Origin: Acidimicrobiaceae bacterium
GTDB taxonomy: Bacteria > Actinomycetota > Acidimicrobiia > Acidimicrobiales > Ilumatobacteraceae
Length of the DNA: 64,000 nucleotides
Assembly: GCA_020637235.1 (NCBI GenBank)
Contig: JACJWG010000001.1
Span: 248,001 to 312,000 of the forward strand
Direction: 5' to 3'
Shown piece by piece: positions 24,669 through 33,110 of this stretch. A program made the position numbers and the translations under genes. The stretch's first letter is position 1, and each line of letters starts with the position of its first letter. Under the pieces are notes generated by a model, which saw only the letters and a program-made list of their open reading frames with translations, did no database searches and was not told the origin of the DNA.

Positions 24669-25453
24669 GCGTCGTCGCGCACGAGATGACGCGCGTCGAG
24701 TTCGCGCTCGCCCGACCACCGGTAGCCGACGGCGACCGAACGCGGCACGCCGTCGCGCACGGCGAGTGCGTGGCGACGCGTCCGGGAGCCGGGCGCCGTC
24801 GCCGCGGCGTGCTCGGCCACGATCACCGGCGTGGCACCGGCCGACGGCTCGTCGTCCTCGGCCGCACGGCTGCGTGCGTCGGCCAGCCCCAGCAGGGTGC
24901 GCACCGCCGTCGACGCCCAGCTCCCCGGCGTGCACGCTGCGGTCACCACGCCGTCGTCGGCGAGGCAGTTGCCGTCGAGCACCACCCGCAGCGCAGCGAT
25001 GTCGAAGTCGTTCCAGCGTGCGTGCACCACGCGCAGACCCGGGAGATCGAGCCACAACGGGACCGTGCGCAACCATGCCGCCAGCTCGTCGCGCCGATGG
25101 TCACGCGTGCTGCGCTCCCAGGCGGCGGAGTCGCCGACGCCGGGTGCACCGGCAGCCACCAGCACCCGGTCGCGGCGGCGGTGTGCCGCGGCGATCGCCG
25201 CGAACTCCGCAGGACCGAGCACGATCGTGGCAGCCCCCGCATCGACCATCGACCGGATCAGCTCGGCCGTGCCGGTGGGTGCACCGCCGCCCGCGACGAC
25301 ACCGCCGAGGAACACCGCGGTGCGGCCCCCGGGGTGCCACCACGTGACGCCCCGCTGATCGGCGATCGGCTCGTAGCCGAGGCGGACGAGCAGTCGTTCG
25401 AGCGCCGCCCGGTCGTGCGTCGCTGCGATCACGTCGTATCCGTGGGCCCTCAT
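24626..25453 (-). CDS. PPP-type metallophosphatase homologue lacking all metal-binding motifs
   Basis: A 275-residue protein that follows the order of bis(5'-nucleosyl)-tetraphosphatase/PrpE-like PPP phosphatases: YDVIAATHDRAALERLLVRLGY, then RTAVFLGGVVAGGG, then MVDAGAATIVLGPAEF, then LWLDLPGLRVVHARW, and near the end YRWSGE. In active enzymes these read GDxHG, GDxxDRG, GNHE and HA. Here GD-H-G became AA-T-HD, GD--DRG became GG--AGG and GNHE became GPAE; only the HA of VVHARW and the framework remain. The reading frame is intact with a good GGGGGA upstream of the ATG, so it appears to be a maintained non-catalytic protein, perhaps a binding or regulatory one. No PPP-phosphatase partner is in the window. 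Confidence 0.7.
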   Translation of the reverse strand: MRAHGYDVIAATHDRAALERLLVRLGYEPIADQRGVTWWHPGGRTAVFLGGVVAGGGAPTGTAELIRSMVDAGAATIVLGPAEFAAIAAAHRRRDRVLVAAGAPGVGDSAAWERSTRDHRRDELAAWLRTVPLWLDLPGLRVVHARWNDFDIAALRVVLDGNCLADDGVVTAACTPGSWASTAVRTLLGLADARSRAAEDDEPSAGATPVIVAEHAAATAPGSRTRRHALAVRDGVPRSVAVGYRWSGERELDARHLVRDDAQPVTPTSNADGRS

Positions 25454-25931
25454 GGCGCGGTTCCCCCGAGTCCTGCTGGGCCCGGCGGTTCACGTCGACC
25501 GGGCCACAGCGATGCTCACGGTACGCGGACGATCCGAACCCGATGTGGCCGCCCGACGTCCGCCAGGTGAACGTCCGGCGCACGGACGGCGACAACGTGC
25601 GAGCCGACAGCGACGGGCCCGACGACGCGGTCGCATCACCGCCGAACGCGCCGGAGCGGGGCGCCGGTGACCGCGACGCCCCGCCCCGTGCGAGCCGGGG
25701 TCGTCTCGGGCGGTGAGGGGGGTTCCGTCCGTGACGCGCGCTCAGCGACTCGTCGACGATCACGGTACGCCCATCGCCGACCACGGCGCAGTGAACTCTC
25801 GGGGTCCAGGTGAACAGCCGGTGGACATGGCGTGGCGACGGTGTGACGGTCGACCGGCGCGTCCCGTCACCGGCGGCCATCGGCCGCCATCGGGCGCCAT
25901 CGGCCGCCATCGGCCGTCCCGTGTCCGAGGT
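25454..25931. other. Non-coding stretch with a short tandem repeat
   Basis: No supported gene was found in these 478 bases on either strand; the open frames have the composition of shadows. At 25871-25916 a 10-base unit close to CGGCCGCCAT is repeated four times with single-base changes. It lies just downstream of the SEC-C gene stop (25932), so it may belong to that gene's 3' region. The rest shows nothing I recognise. Confidence 0.6.
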
Positions 25932-27884
25932 TCAGCGCTCGAGGTCGGCCCAGTGCTCCGGTGCGAAGCACAGACCGATCGCCTCGGCCACCTCGAGCGG
26001 ATCGGATCCGTCGAGCACGTCGACGAGATCGTCGACCATCTGCTGCGGTACCGGCACGTAGCCGAAGAACGACGCCGGCCCGTCGCCGCCTTGCACCAGG
26101 CGGGCCAGCAGGTACCCGCCGGCACGCATGCGCGCACCGCGGATGCGACCGACACGCACCTGTTCGTCGGTGCCGACGACGGTGAACGCCGCCCAGTCGG
26201 GACCGACCTCGTCGACGTGCAACACCACCCGGTCGCTCAGCACCCACAGCGCGGCGAGCTCGAGTTCGTCGGCGGGCAACACCGAACGGCGCCGATCGAG
26301 GAACTCGCGGAACATGCCCGCCTCGTGCAGCACCACGTCGTAGACGAGCTCGGTCTCGAGCACCTGCTGCAGCAACTCGTCGCCGCCACCGGCCGCGTCG
26401 ACGATCGCGAACGCGACCTTCGCGTGCACCGCGGGCTCGACGTCGTTCACGAAGCGGATCGCCTTGCGGTACAGCCACGCCGCCCGGTCGACCAGCGGAT
26501 GCTGCTCGCGCCCGAGATGACAGGCCTTGTACTTCTTGCCCGAGCCGCACGGGCAGGGGTCGTTGCGGCCCGTGCTCGTCCGCGGGCGCTGCAGGAACGG
26601 TTCGATCTCGGCCCACAGCGAGCCGCCCGCGCCGTCGTCGTCGGGTGTCACACCGGCGGCCCTCAGCAGTCGTGCGGCCTCGGCGGCCTCGCCGCGGTCG
26701 GCGGCCCAGCCCGCCAGCATCCGCAGCGCCATCGGGTTCGGTTCGTGGGCCACGGCGCGCTCGAGCGCCGCGCGGGCGTCGTCACCGTGGCCGAGGCGGT
26801 CGAGCGCGATCGCCTGCACGACCTCGGGTCCGCTGCACCCCGGACCCCCGCCCACGTGCTCGAGCAACGCGCCCGCCACGCGGACGAGGTCGTGTTCGTC
26901 GCGTTCGCGCTCGAGCGATTCGTGCACGAACGCGCGGCACACCGCCGGGCGGGCGAGGGCCATCGACAACACGAATGCGCCACCCCGCGGATCGTCGGCG
27001 CCGAACGGGTCGGGGACACCGCCGAGGATCTGCGATGCGCCACCCAGCACCATCATCAGCAGCTGGGTGTCGTCGTCGCTCAGCTCGTAATGCGAGCGCA
27101 GACCGTGGAAACGACGCGCCGCCCGCAGCGCCTGCTGGTCGGTGCCGGCCGGCATGCACTCGTCGCTGTCAGGTGCGAGTTCGAGCCCGGCGGCCGCGGC
27201 CAGGGCCGTGCTGTCGGCCAGCACACCGGAACGGAACACGTCGGGCTGTTCGGTGAACGCTCGCAACGACACGAACGAGAACTCGGCGAGACGGAACGGT
27301 GGGACGTCCTCGGCCTCGGCATCGGCGAAGGGGTCGTCGACGAGCCGTGCTTCGGCATCGAACGCGTCGCGCAACGCACTGGCCATCGTGAGGTCGACCT
27401 CGACGTCGGCGCTCGCCGGCGAGACCCGCACGCCGTCGCGGCGGTACTCGAGCACCGCCCGGCGACCGGCCATCTCGGTCAGCCAACCGACCGGGCCGAG
27501 CAACTCGTACCGGGAGGGTCCGCCGTGACGCACCTCGCCGGTCGCCGTACCGGTCCCGTCGAGCAACGGCGTCGTCTGCCAGTCCCAGAACACCACCACC
27601 GATGCGAGCACGCCGAGCGGCAGGGCATCGCCGGGTTCGGCCGGCACGTCCACGACCCAGCGGATGCCGTGCAGCAGCGACGGCAGGTGCACCCACCAAT
27701 CGCCGATCGGCGTGCAGTCGTCGCCCAACAGGTCGAACAGCAGGTCGCGCGGGTCGTCGCCGAGCCGCAGCCCGGCCGCCTCGAGGCGATCGATGAGCGC
27801 GTCCAGGGTGAGTGGCCCCTCCTGCAAGAAGGCGCCGGCCTGCTCGGCGATGAACTCGAAGTCGGAGATCTCGTTCACGACCAC
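25932..27884 (-). CDS. SEC-C zinc-motif protein with TPR-like segment
   Basis: A protein of about 650 residues. Near residue 455 is a complete SEC-C motif GRNDPCPCGSGKKYKACH, the Cys-rich zinc knuckle also found at the end of SecA, which binds zinc and contacts ribosomes or chaperones. The N-terminal half is mostly helical without known motifs. A short TPR-like repeat (ALDRLGHGDDARAALERAVAHEPNP) precedes the SEC-C motif, and a ~190-residue alpha/beta region follows it. It is not SecA: no DEAD-box motifs exist. Two in-frame GTG codons (27884 and 27878) compete as start, neither with a good ribosome binding site. The function is unknown. Confidence 0.8.
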   Translation of the reverse strand: MVVNEISDFEFIAEQAGAFLQEGPLTLDALIDRLEAAGLRLGDDPRDLLFDLLGDDCTPIGDWWVHLPSLLHGIRWVVDVPAEPGDALPLGVLASVVVFWDWQTTPLLDGTGTATGEVRHGGPSRYELLGPVGWLTEMAGRRAVLEYRRDGVRVSPASADVEVDLTMASALRDAFDAEARLVDDPFADAEAEDVPPFRLAEFSFVSLRAFTEQPDVFRSGVLADSTALAAAAGLELAPDSDECMPAGTDQQALRAARRFHGLRSHYELSDDDTQLLMMVLGGASQILGGVPDPFGADDPRGGAFVLSMALARPAVCRAFVHESLERERDEHDLVRVAGALLEHVGGGPGCSGPEVVQAIALDRLGHGDDARAALERAVAHEPNPMALRMLAGWAADRGEAAEAARLLRAAGVTPDDDGAGGSLWAEIEPFLQRPRTSTGRNDPCPCGSGKKYKACHLGREQHPLVDRAAWLYRKAIRFVNDVEPAVHAKVAFAIVDAAGGGDELLQQVLETELVYDVVLHEAGMFREFLDRRRSVLPADELELAALWVLSDRVVLHVDEVGPDWAAFTVVGTDEQVRVGRIRGARMRAGGYLLARLVQGGDGPASFFGYVPVPQQMVDDLVDVLDGSDPLEVAEAIGLCFAPEHWADLER

Positions 27885-28010
27885 AGTGTGGCGACGCCGG
27901 CGGCGGGAACCACCGGACGTTCGTCCCGGTCGTGGGGGCGGGGCCGAGCGTGGCGTGTGTCGCCGCGGGCTGACGCCGCGCTGCGGGGCGTCGTCGGTAC
28001 CGTCGGGGTC

Positions 28011-28709
28011 ATGCGTCGCCCCTCCACCTTCGTGCTCGCCGCCGCCGTCGTGTCGTCGCTCGCCCTCGTCGCGTGCAGCAACGACGAGGACACGTTCGAT
28101 CCGCCGACCACGCCTGCCGCGCCGGCGACCACCGGTTCGACCAACGCGAGCGACGCGAGCGACGCAACGGATGCGAGCGACGCGACGGATGCGAGCGACG
28201 CCACCGGCACCACCGACGCGCCCGCCTCGACCGCCGTGCCCGATTCGGACGGCGGGCTCGTCCTGCCGCTCGAGCTGGACGAGTGCCTCGTCGGCAGCTG
28301 GACCCTCGCGCCCGAGTCGATCGGTGGGCTCGTCGCCGCGGCCTTCCTGCCGGTGGGCGAGATCGACCTCCTCGACGGTGCGTTCGTCGCCACCTTCGAT
28401 GACGACGGTGCGTTGGTGGCCGACGCCGACGTGACCAAAGCGTTCGTACTCGGCGCCACCCCGGCCGAGGCCGACGTCGACTACCGCGGCACCGGCGGGT
28501 GGGGCACCCGCGACGGTGAGGTGGTGCTCGAGATCACCGACTCCGAGGGCGGACTCAGCGAACTGCGCCTGGACGGTGCCGTGCAGCCCGACACCCGCCT
28601 CGACGCCGAACTCCCGCTCGCAGGCGGCTCGTACACGTGCTCGGCGAGCCAGCTGCAGGTGACCGGCACCACCAACAACATCACCTACGACATCCTCTTC
28701 GAGCGCTGA
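28011..28709 (+). CDS. Small lipoprotein with Asp/Ala/Thr repeat linker
   Basis: A 232-residue protein. The signal ends in SLALVACSND with Cys at about residue 21. Residues ~45-70 are repeats of ASDATD, visible in the DNA as repeated GCGAGCGACGC blocks. The C-terminal domain (about 85-232) starts LDECLVGSWTL and resembles lipocalin-like or beta-barrel domains that begin with a GxW motif; its cysteine pairs with a late one in SYTCSASQ. The function is unknown. It is divergent from the SEC-C gene. Confidence 0.78.
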   Translation: MRRPSTFVLAAAVVSSLALVACSNDEDTFDPPTTPAAPATTGSTNASDASDATDASDATDASDATGTTDAPASTAVPDSDGGLVLPLELDECLVGSWTLAPESIGGLVAAAFLPVGEIDLLDGAFVATFDDDGALVADADVTKAFVLGATPAEADVDYRGTGGWGTRDGEVVLEITDSEGGLSELRLDGAVQPDTRLDAELPLAGGSYTCSASQLQVTGTTNNITYDILFER

Positions 28710-28765
28710 ACCGGCGCCGGCCGCTCGCCCGCGGCCGCGCCGTCGCGGCCACGGACGGCGGGTGA

Positions 28766-29020
28766 TCAGTCGTTGTCGAGCTTGTCGAGCAGGTGGTGGG
28801 CGCCCTCGGCGAGCTTGCCCTTCAGGCCGCCCTCCTCGGCGATCTCCTCCAAGCGGGCGTCGATGACACCGAGCCGGGCTCGTTCGCTCTCGACCAGCGA
28901 GATCTTGCCGTCGTGGTCGAGGTCGAACGCCTCGAGCTCCTCGGCCGTCGGCTGACCGGGCTGATCGGGCTGACCGGTCTGATCGGGCTGATCGGGCTGC
29001 TGGTCGGGTGCGTCGGTCAC
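28766..29020 (-). CDS. Small EF-hand protein
   Basis: An 84-residue acidic protein starting with GTG at 29018-29020. Residues 4-25 are a Gln/Pro/Asp repeat (DQPDQTGQPDQPGQP). One canonical EF-hand loop follows, DLDHDGKISLVE (about residues 33-44), with all calcium ligands in place. A helical tail ends with LAEGAHHLLDKLDND. A single EF-hand would work as a dimer or with a partner. No signal peptide is seen, so it is probably cytoplasmic. It is divergent from the Hsp70-like/NHL gene, 102 bases away. Confidence 0.75.
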   Translation of the reverse strand: MTDAPDQQPDQPDQTGQPDQPGQPTAEELEAFDLDHDGKISLVESERARLGVIDARLEEIAEEGGLKGKLAEGAHHLLDKLDND

Positions 29021-29122
29021 GCCACCCAGTATGTCGGGTGGCGCGCACGGTCGTGTCGAGCCGATGTCGGTTCGCGTCCGCGACGCTGTGTGGCGGTCGC
29101 GACTTGGCAGACTGCGCCCGAC

Positions 29123-31031
29123 ATGACCAGCTACGCACTCGGCATCGATCTCGGCACCAGCTCGATCGCCGCCGCCATCGGTCGCGGTTCCACCTGGCGT
29201 GCCGTGCCGGTCGATCCGGCGAGCGCGCTGGTGTCGACCGTCGGGCTCACCGCCAACGACCGCGAGCAGCTCGCCGTGGCGATCGCCCGCCCGGTGCGGG
29301 CCGCGATCGACCGCGCCACCCGGCTGGAGGGCGGCGCACCGACGATCGTGGTGCTCGCCCACGGCACCCGCGACGCCGACGCCGACGCACTCGCCGCCCG
29401 CGCCGGCGAGCTCGCCGGGGTGCCGGCCGAACAACTCGTGCTGCTCACCCGGGTGGCTGCGGCGGCTCTCGGCGACGAGCACGCCGCCATGCGCCTCGGT
29501 GCCGACGGGTCGCTCGCGGTGGCCAGTGGTGCGGCGCTGGCGGGCGCCGAGCGTCTGGCCGGACTCCCGGCGCCCGACCCATCGGACCGGCCACCGCGCG
29601 CCGACGCAGATGGTGCCGCAGGCCGCACCGCCGCCCGTCGCGCCGACCGCCGAGGTGCCGGCCACGCCGCCGGCCGCTGCACCGCCGCCGGCCGCTGCAC
29701 CGCCGCCGGCGACGGCCGCAGTCTCGCGGTCGGGCCCGTCCCACGCGGCGCCGCCGGCTGCGGCGCCCACCGTGCTCGAACCGCGCACGGTGCGGGTGCA
29801 CTGGACCGCGCGCCGCCGCAACGCCGTGTTGGCCCTCGGTGGCGTGCTCGCGCTGCTGGCGCTCACCGTTGTCGTGATCCTGGCGGTCGGCGGCGACGAC
29901 GGCAGCGACGCCGACGACGCCACGTCCACCCTGCCCCCGACGGCGACGTCCGTTGCCGGCACCACCGCTTCCAGCCCGGCGTCCACGGCAGCGCCGACCA
30001 CGGTCGCCCCCACCACGGTCGCACCCACCACGGCCGCGCCCACCACCGAGGCGCCCACCACCACCGTGGCGCCCACCACCACCGAAGCGCCCGCCGGTCG
30101 AGGCGTCGAGGCCGTGGTCACCGCCGCCGGACTCGGTCCCGCTGCCGGTGCCGAGGTGACTGCGCTGTCGCCCGTGCCAGGTGGTGGCGTGGTGCTGGCC
30201 ACCCGTCGCGGCGAACTCGTGCAGGTGGACGCCGGGGGCACCACCGAGCTGTTCGTGTTGCGCGCCGCCGACGGCGAGCCGGGCGGTGTGGCCGTCGGAC
30301 CGGACGGCGTGCTGTACGTGTCGGTCGGACGCGGCCTGCTCGCGGTCGACGGTGGCGCGGCCACGCTGGTGATCGACGCCGCCGACGAGGACATGGGCCC
30401 CACGCCGGGACACGTCGCCGTCGCGCCGGACGGCGACGTGTACGTCGCCGACGTCGACACCAACCGCATCCTGCGCCTCACCACCGCCGGCGCCGATGCC
30501 GGCGACGTGGACGTCGTCGCGGGCACGGGCCAGCCCGCCCCGAGCGACGAGCCGACGGGCGACGGTGAACCAGCCGACGAGGTGGCGATCGGAGCGCCCG
30601 TGGGCCTCACGATCGACCCCGACGGCACCCTGTGGTTCCTCGACGGCACCACCCGCACGGTGCGCACCGTGAGCCTCGTCGACGACGGCGAACTGGCCAC
30701 CGTCAGCGGTGCCGGCGACACGCCGCTCGAGAGCGCCGGCACCTATGCCGACGACGGCACCGCCGCAGGCGATCTCGCGTTCGGCACGGTCGACGGCATC
30801 GCCGCCCGTCCCGGTGGCGGGGTGTACGTCACCGATGCCGCCAGCGGGGCGATCGTGTCGCTCGTCGACGGCATCGCCACGGTCGTGGCCGCACGCAACG
30901 CCGGCCAGAGCGCCGCCGACGGAGTGCCGATGAACCGGTCGTCGGTACGCGCCCTCGGTGCGGTCGCCGCCGACGACACCGGCGCGGTGTGGTTCCGCGA
31001 CGCCACGGCGGTGCGTGTGATCGACCGGTGA
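29123..31031 (+). CDS. Mini Hsp70-like domain + transmembrane + NHL propeller protein, split by a frameshift
   Basis: Two reading frames give one sensible protein. From 29123 the first frame encodes YALGIDLGTSSIAAAIG, the phosphate-1 loop of Hsp70/actin ATPases, then an AGELAGVPAEQLVLLTRVAAAAL stretch like Hsp70 subdomain IB, and ends SLAVASGAALAGA. The middle of a normal Hsp70 ATPase is missing. Near 29600 the coding sense moves by +1 into a second frame (to 31031): a Pro/Ala linker, one transmembrane helix (VLALGGVLALLALTVVVILAV), a Thr/Pro outer linker, and an NHL/six-bladed propeller with repeated GVAVGPDGVLYVS, GHVAVAPDGDVYVAD and GLTIDPDGTLWFLD. Neither frame has a stop at the switch. 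One extra base there, a true frameshift mutation or a sequence error, explains it best. Confidence 0.72.
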
Positions 31032-31132
31032 TCGGCACGATCGCAACGACTACGGTCGACGCCGATGGTTCGCGTCGACAGCGTCTCCCGATGTCGGCGT
31101 GCAACGTGGGACTCGGGTGAGATCACCGGTCG

Positions 31133-32029
31133 ATGACCGCGATGCGCGTCCACTACAGCTCGGCCTATTGCGACACCCAGGTGGCGTTCGACACCACGCG
31201 CAAGGCCGCAGCGATCGCGACGTCCCTGCGGTCGCGCCCCATCGGTGGTGTCGAGCTGCATGCGCCGGCGCCGGCCACGCGCGCCGACCTGCTCGCGGTG
31301 CACACCCCGCGCTACGTGGACGCCGTGCTGAGCGGTCAGCCCCGCGACCTCGCCGTGAGCAACGAGCTGCCCGGCTGGGACGACGGGCTGGCCCGAGCGG
31401 TGTGTGCCAGCACGGGCGGTGTGCTGGCCGCTGCCGCCCACGCGCTGGAACACCGCACGATCGCCGGCTCGCTGTCGAGCGGGCTGCATCACGCCGGCCG
31501 GGCGAGCGGTCGGGGCTACTGCACGGTGAACGGGCTGGTGGTCGCGGCGCGGGCGGCGGTGCGTGCCGGCGCGTCGCGCGTGCTCGTGCTCGACCTCGAC
31601 GCACACTGCGGTGGCGGCACGGCCGATCTCATCCACGGCGATCCGGCCGTCGAACAGGTCGACGTCTCGGTCGACCCGTACGACTACTACGGCACACACG
31701 CCAACGCCCGGCTCACGATGACCGACGGACGCCACTACCTCGACGCCGTCGAACAGGCGCTCGGCTCGATCGCCGACCCGGCCTCGATCGACCTGGTGCT
31801 CTACAACGCGGGGATGGATCCGCACGAGCGGTGTCTCGGTGGTGCCGCCGGCATCACTGCGCTGGTGCTCGACCGGCGGGAACGCCTGGTGTTCTCCTGG
31901 CTGGCCGAGCACCGGGTGCCGGCAGCCTGGGTGCTCGCCGGCGGGTACACGACGCGCATGTCGATGAACGAGCTCGTCCACCTGCACCGGCTGACGATCG
32001 ACGCCGCAGCGCGGGTGCGACCCGGCTGA
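31133..32029 (+). CDS. Histone-deacetylase-fold deacetylase/amidohydrolase
   Basis: A 298-residue protein of the arginase/deacetylase superfamily. It shows the tandem histidines in SGLHHAGRASGRGYCTVNG, the zinc ligands D and H in LDLDAHCGGGT (usual form DxHHGNGT), and the third ligand Asp in YNAGMDPHERC; the late AGGYTT corresponds to the GGY motif. Bacterial members deacetylate acetoin-related proteins, acetylpolyamines or other acyl-amides. With a polyamine-type importer elsewhere in the window, acetylpolyamine is a guess only. Two ATG codons three codons apart (31133 and 31142) are possible starts. Confidence 0.85.
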   Translation: MTAMRVHYSSAYCDTQVAFDTTRKAAAIATSLRSRPIGGVELHAPAPATRADLLAVHTPRYVDAVLSGQPRDLAVSNELPGWDDGLARAVCASTGGVLAAAAHALEHRTIAGSLSSGLHHAGRASGRGYCTVNGLVVAARAAVRAGASRVLVLDLDAHCGGGTADLIHGDPAVEQVDVSVDPYDYYGTHANARLTMTDGRHYLDAVEQALGSIADPASIDLVLYNAGMDPHERCLGGAAGITALVLDRRERLVFSWLAEHRVPAAWVLAGGYTTRMSMNELVHLHRLTIDAAARVRPG

Positions 32030-32546
32030 TCCGTCACCCGGAGCGGTGACACGTTCGGGACCGGCGACCCGGCCGGACGCGCGAACGGCGGCAGGGTCCA
32101 CCACAACCCTGCCGCCGATTCGTTCGTGGGACTCGCGAGGCCGGGCGACTCCGCCGTGTCGCCCGACCTCGCTCCGACATCATGCGCCGACCACCCGGTC
32201 GCGCACCATGGGCCATCCGGATCACCCGCTGGATCACCGCGGGAACACCGCAGGATCGCCACGGCCCGTGGTGGCCGTCGACATCGGGCCGGTCGGACCG
32301 CCGGATCGTGTGTCATGGAACCGACATGGAACTCGCCGATTTCGAGCGATGTTTCGCCGAATCGGCGCTGGGGGTACCACCCTCGCGCCGTGAGTGTCAC
32401 GAAATCGCAAAAGGTGACACCCGCGGTGACGTTCGGTGCAGTACCGTGCTCGACATTCACGCTACGTGGCGTCCGGGCGGAGGCCTCCGGTGGGGGTCGT
32501 ACGGCGGTTCCGCGCGTGATGCGGGCGTGAGAGGAGACACGGAGAC
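32030..32546. other. 517-base non-coding region upstream of the HupE-like gene
   Basis: No gene was supported. At 32394-32420 a perfect inverted repeat GTGTCAC-N13-GTGACAC is followed by A-rich bases, unusual in this GC-rich DNA. It is 127 bases before the HupE-like ATG and could be an operator or the base of a leader structure. I looked for a cobalamin riboswitch because HupE proteins carry Ni/Co, and saw no match to its conserved boxes. GGAG lies two bases before the ATG at 32547, with GAGGAG 10 bases upstream. Confidence 0.5.
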
Positions 32547-33065
32547 ATGATCGCGGCGGTGGTTCAGGACCTCGGGGGGTGGTGGAGCGGCGTGCTCCAT
32601 CCCTTCGACGGGCCACACCTCGTGTTGATGCTGGTGGTGGCGCTGCTGGCCGGCGTGGCCACCACACAGGGCCGCGAGTCCTGGGTCGGTCCGTCGGCCT
32701 GGATCGTCGGCACGATGCTCGGCATCGCCGGTGCGGCCGCGGGCGTGCGGCTGCCCTTCGTCGACGGCGCGCTCATGGCGGCGCTGCTCGTGGCGGTGGC
32801 GCTGATGTTCGCCCCACCGCCGAAGGTGAGCCAGGTGTTGCCGCTCGCCGCCCTGCTCGGCGGGGCGATGCACGGTCTGTCCTACCTCGACGGCAGCCGC
32901 GACGACCACACCGTCGTGTACGCGATCGGCTTCGTGTTCACCACGGTGTTGCTGCAGACCTTCGGCGCGATCGTCGGGACGGCGGTCGGACGGTCGCCGG
33001 CGATGCGCCGCCTGCTCGGCGTGGCCGCCGCAGCCGGCGCGCTGGTGGTCGCCGCGACCGGCTGA
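32547..33065 (+). CDS. HupE/UreJ-like membrane protein
   Basis: A 172-residue protein with about six hydrophobic segments. It keeps the HupE/UreJ layout: HPFDGPHLVLMLVVALLAG near residue 18, LPFVDGALMAALLVAVALMFAP in the middle, and LLGGAMHGLSYLDGS near residue 112, which mirrors the HG(x)AHG motif. Two differences matter: the first motif is one residue short (usually HPxxGxDHLLAM), and the second is MHG rather than HGxAHG. There is no signal peptide, which HupE proteins often have. Members transport nickel or cobalt; metal binding here is uncertain. No urease or hydrogenase genes lie nearby. Confidence 0.68.
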   Translation: MIAAVVQDLGGWWSGVLHPFDGPHLVLMLVVALLAGVATTQGRESWVGPSAWIVGTMLGIAGAAAGVRLPFVDGALMAALLVAVALMFAPPPKVSQVLPLAALLGGAMHGLSYLDGSRDDHTVVYAIGFVFTTVLLQTFGAIVGTAVGRSPAMRRLLGVAAAAGALVVAATG

Positions 33066-33110
33066 CGAACGTGCTGGCCGGGCGCCCCCTGCTCGGCGAG
33101 ACTGGTCGGC

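Noticed and set aside
25452..25670. Small plus-strand gene in the 25.5-kb gap
   Set aside because: Arg-rich, no ribosome binding site and no domain; composition is that of non-coding GC-rich DNA.
25713..28010. Long plus-strand frame upstream of the lipoprotein at 28011
   Set aside because: It is antisense to the SEC-C gene and of shadow composition; the real start is the ATG at 28011 in front of the signal peptide.
29610..31031. Separate NHL gene starting at the ATG at 29610
   Set aside because: There is no stop for the upstream frame before it and no ribosome binding site; a protein joined across a frameshift explains the Pro-rich linker better.
32030..32546. Cobalamin or nickel riboswitch upstream of the HupE-like gene
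   Set aside because: I found no match to the conserved boxes of known riboswitches by eye; a covariance search would be needed.
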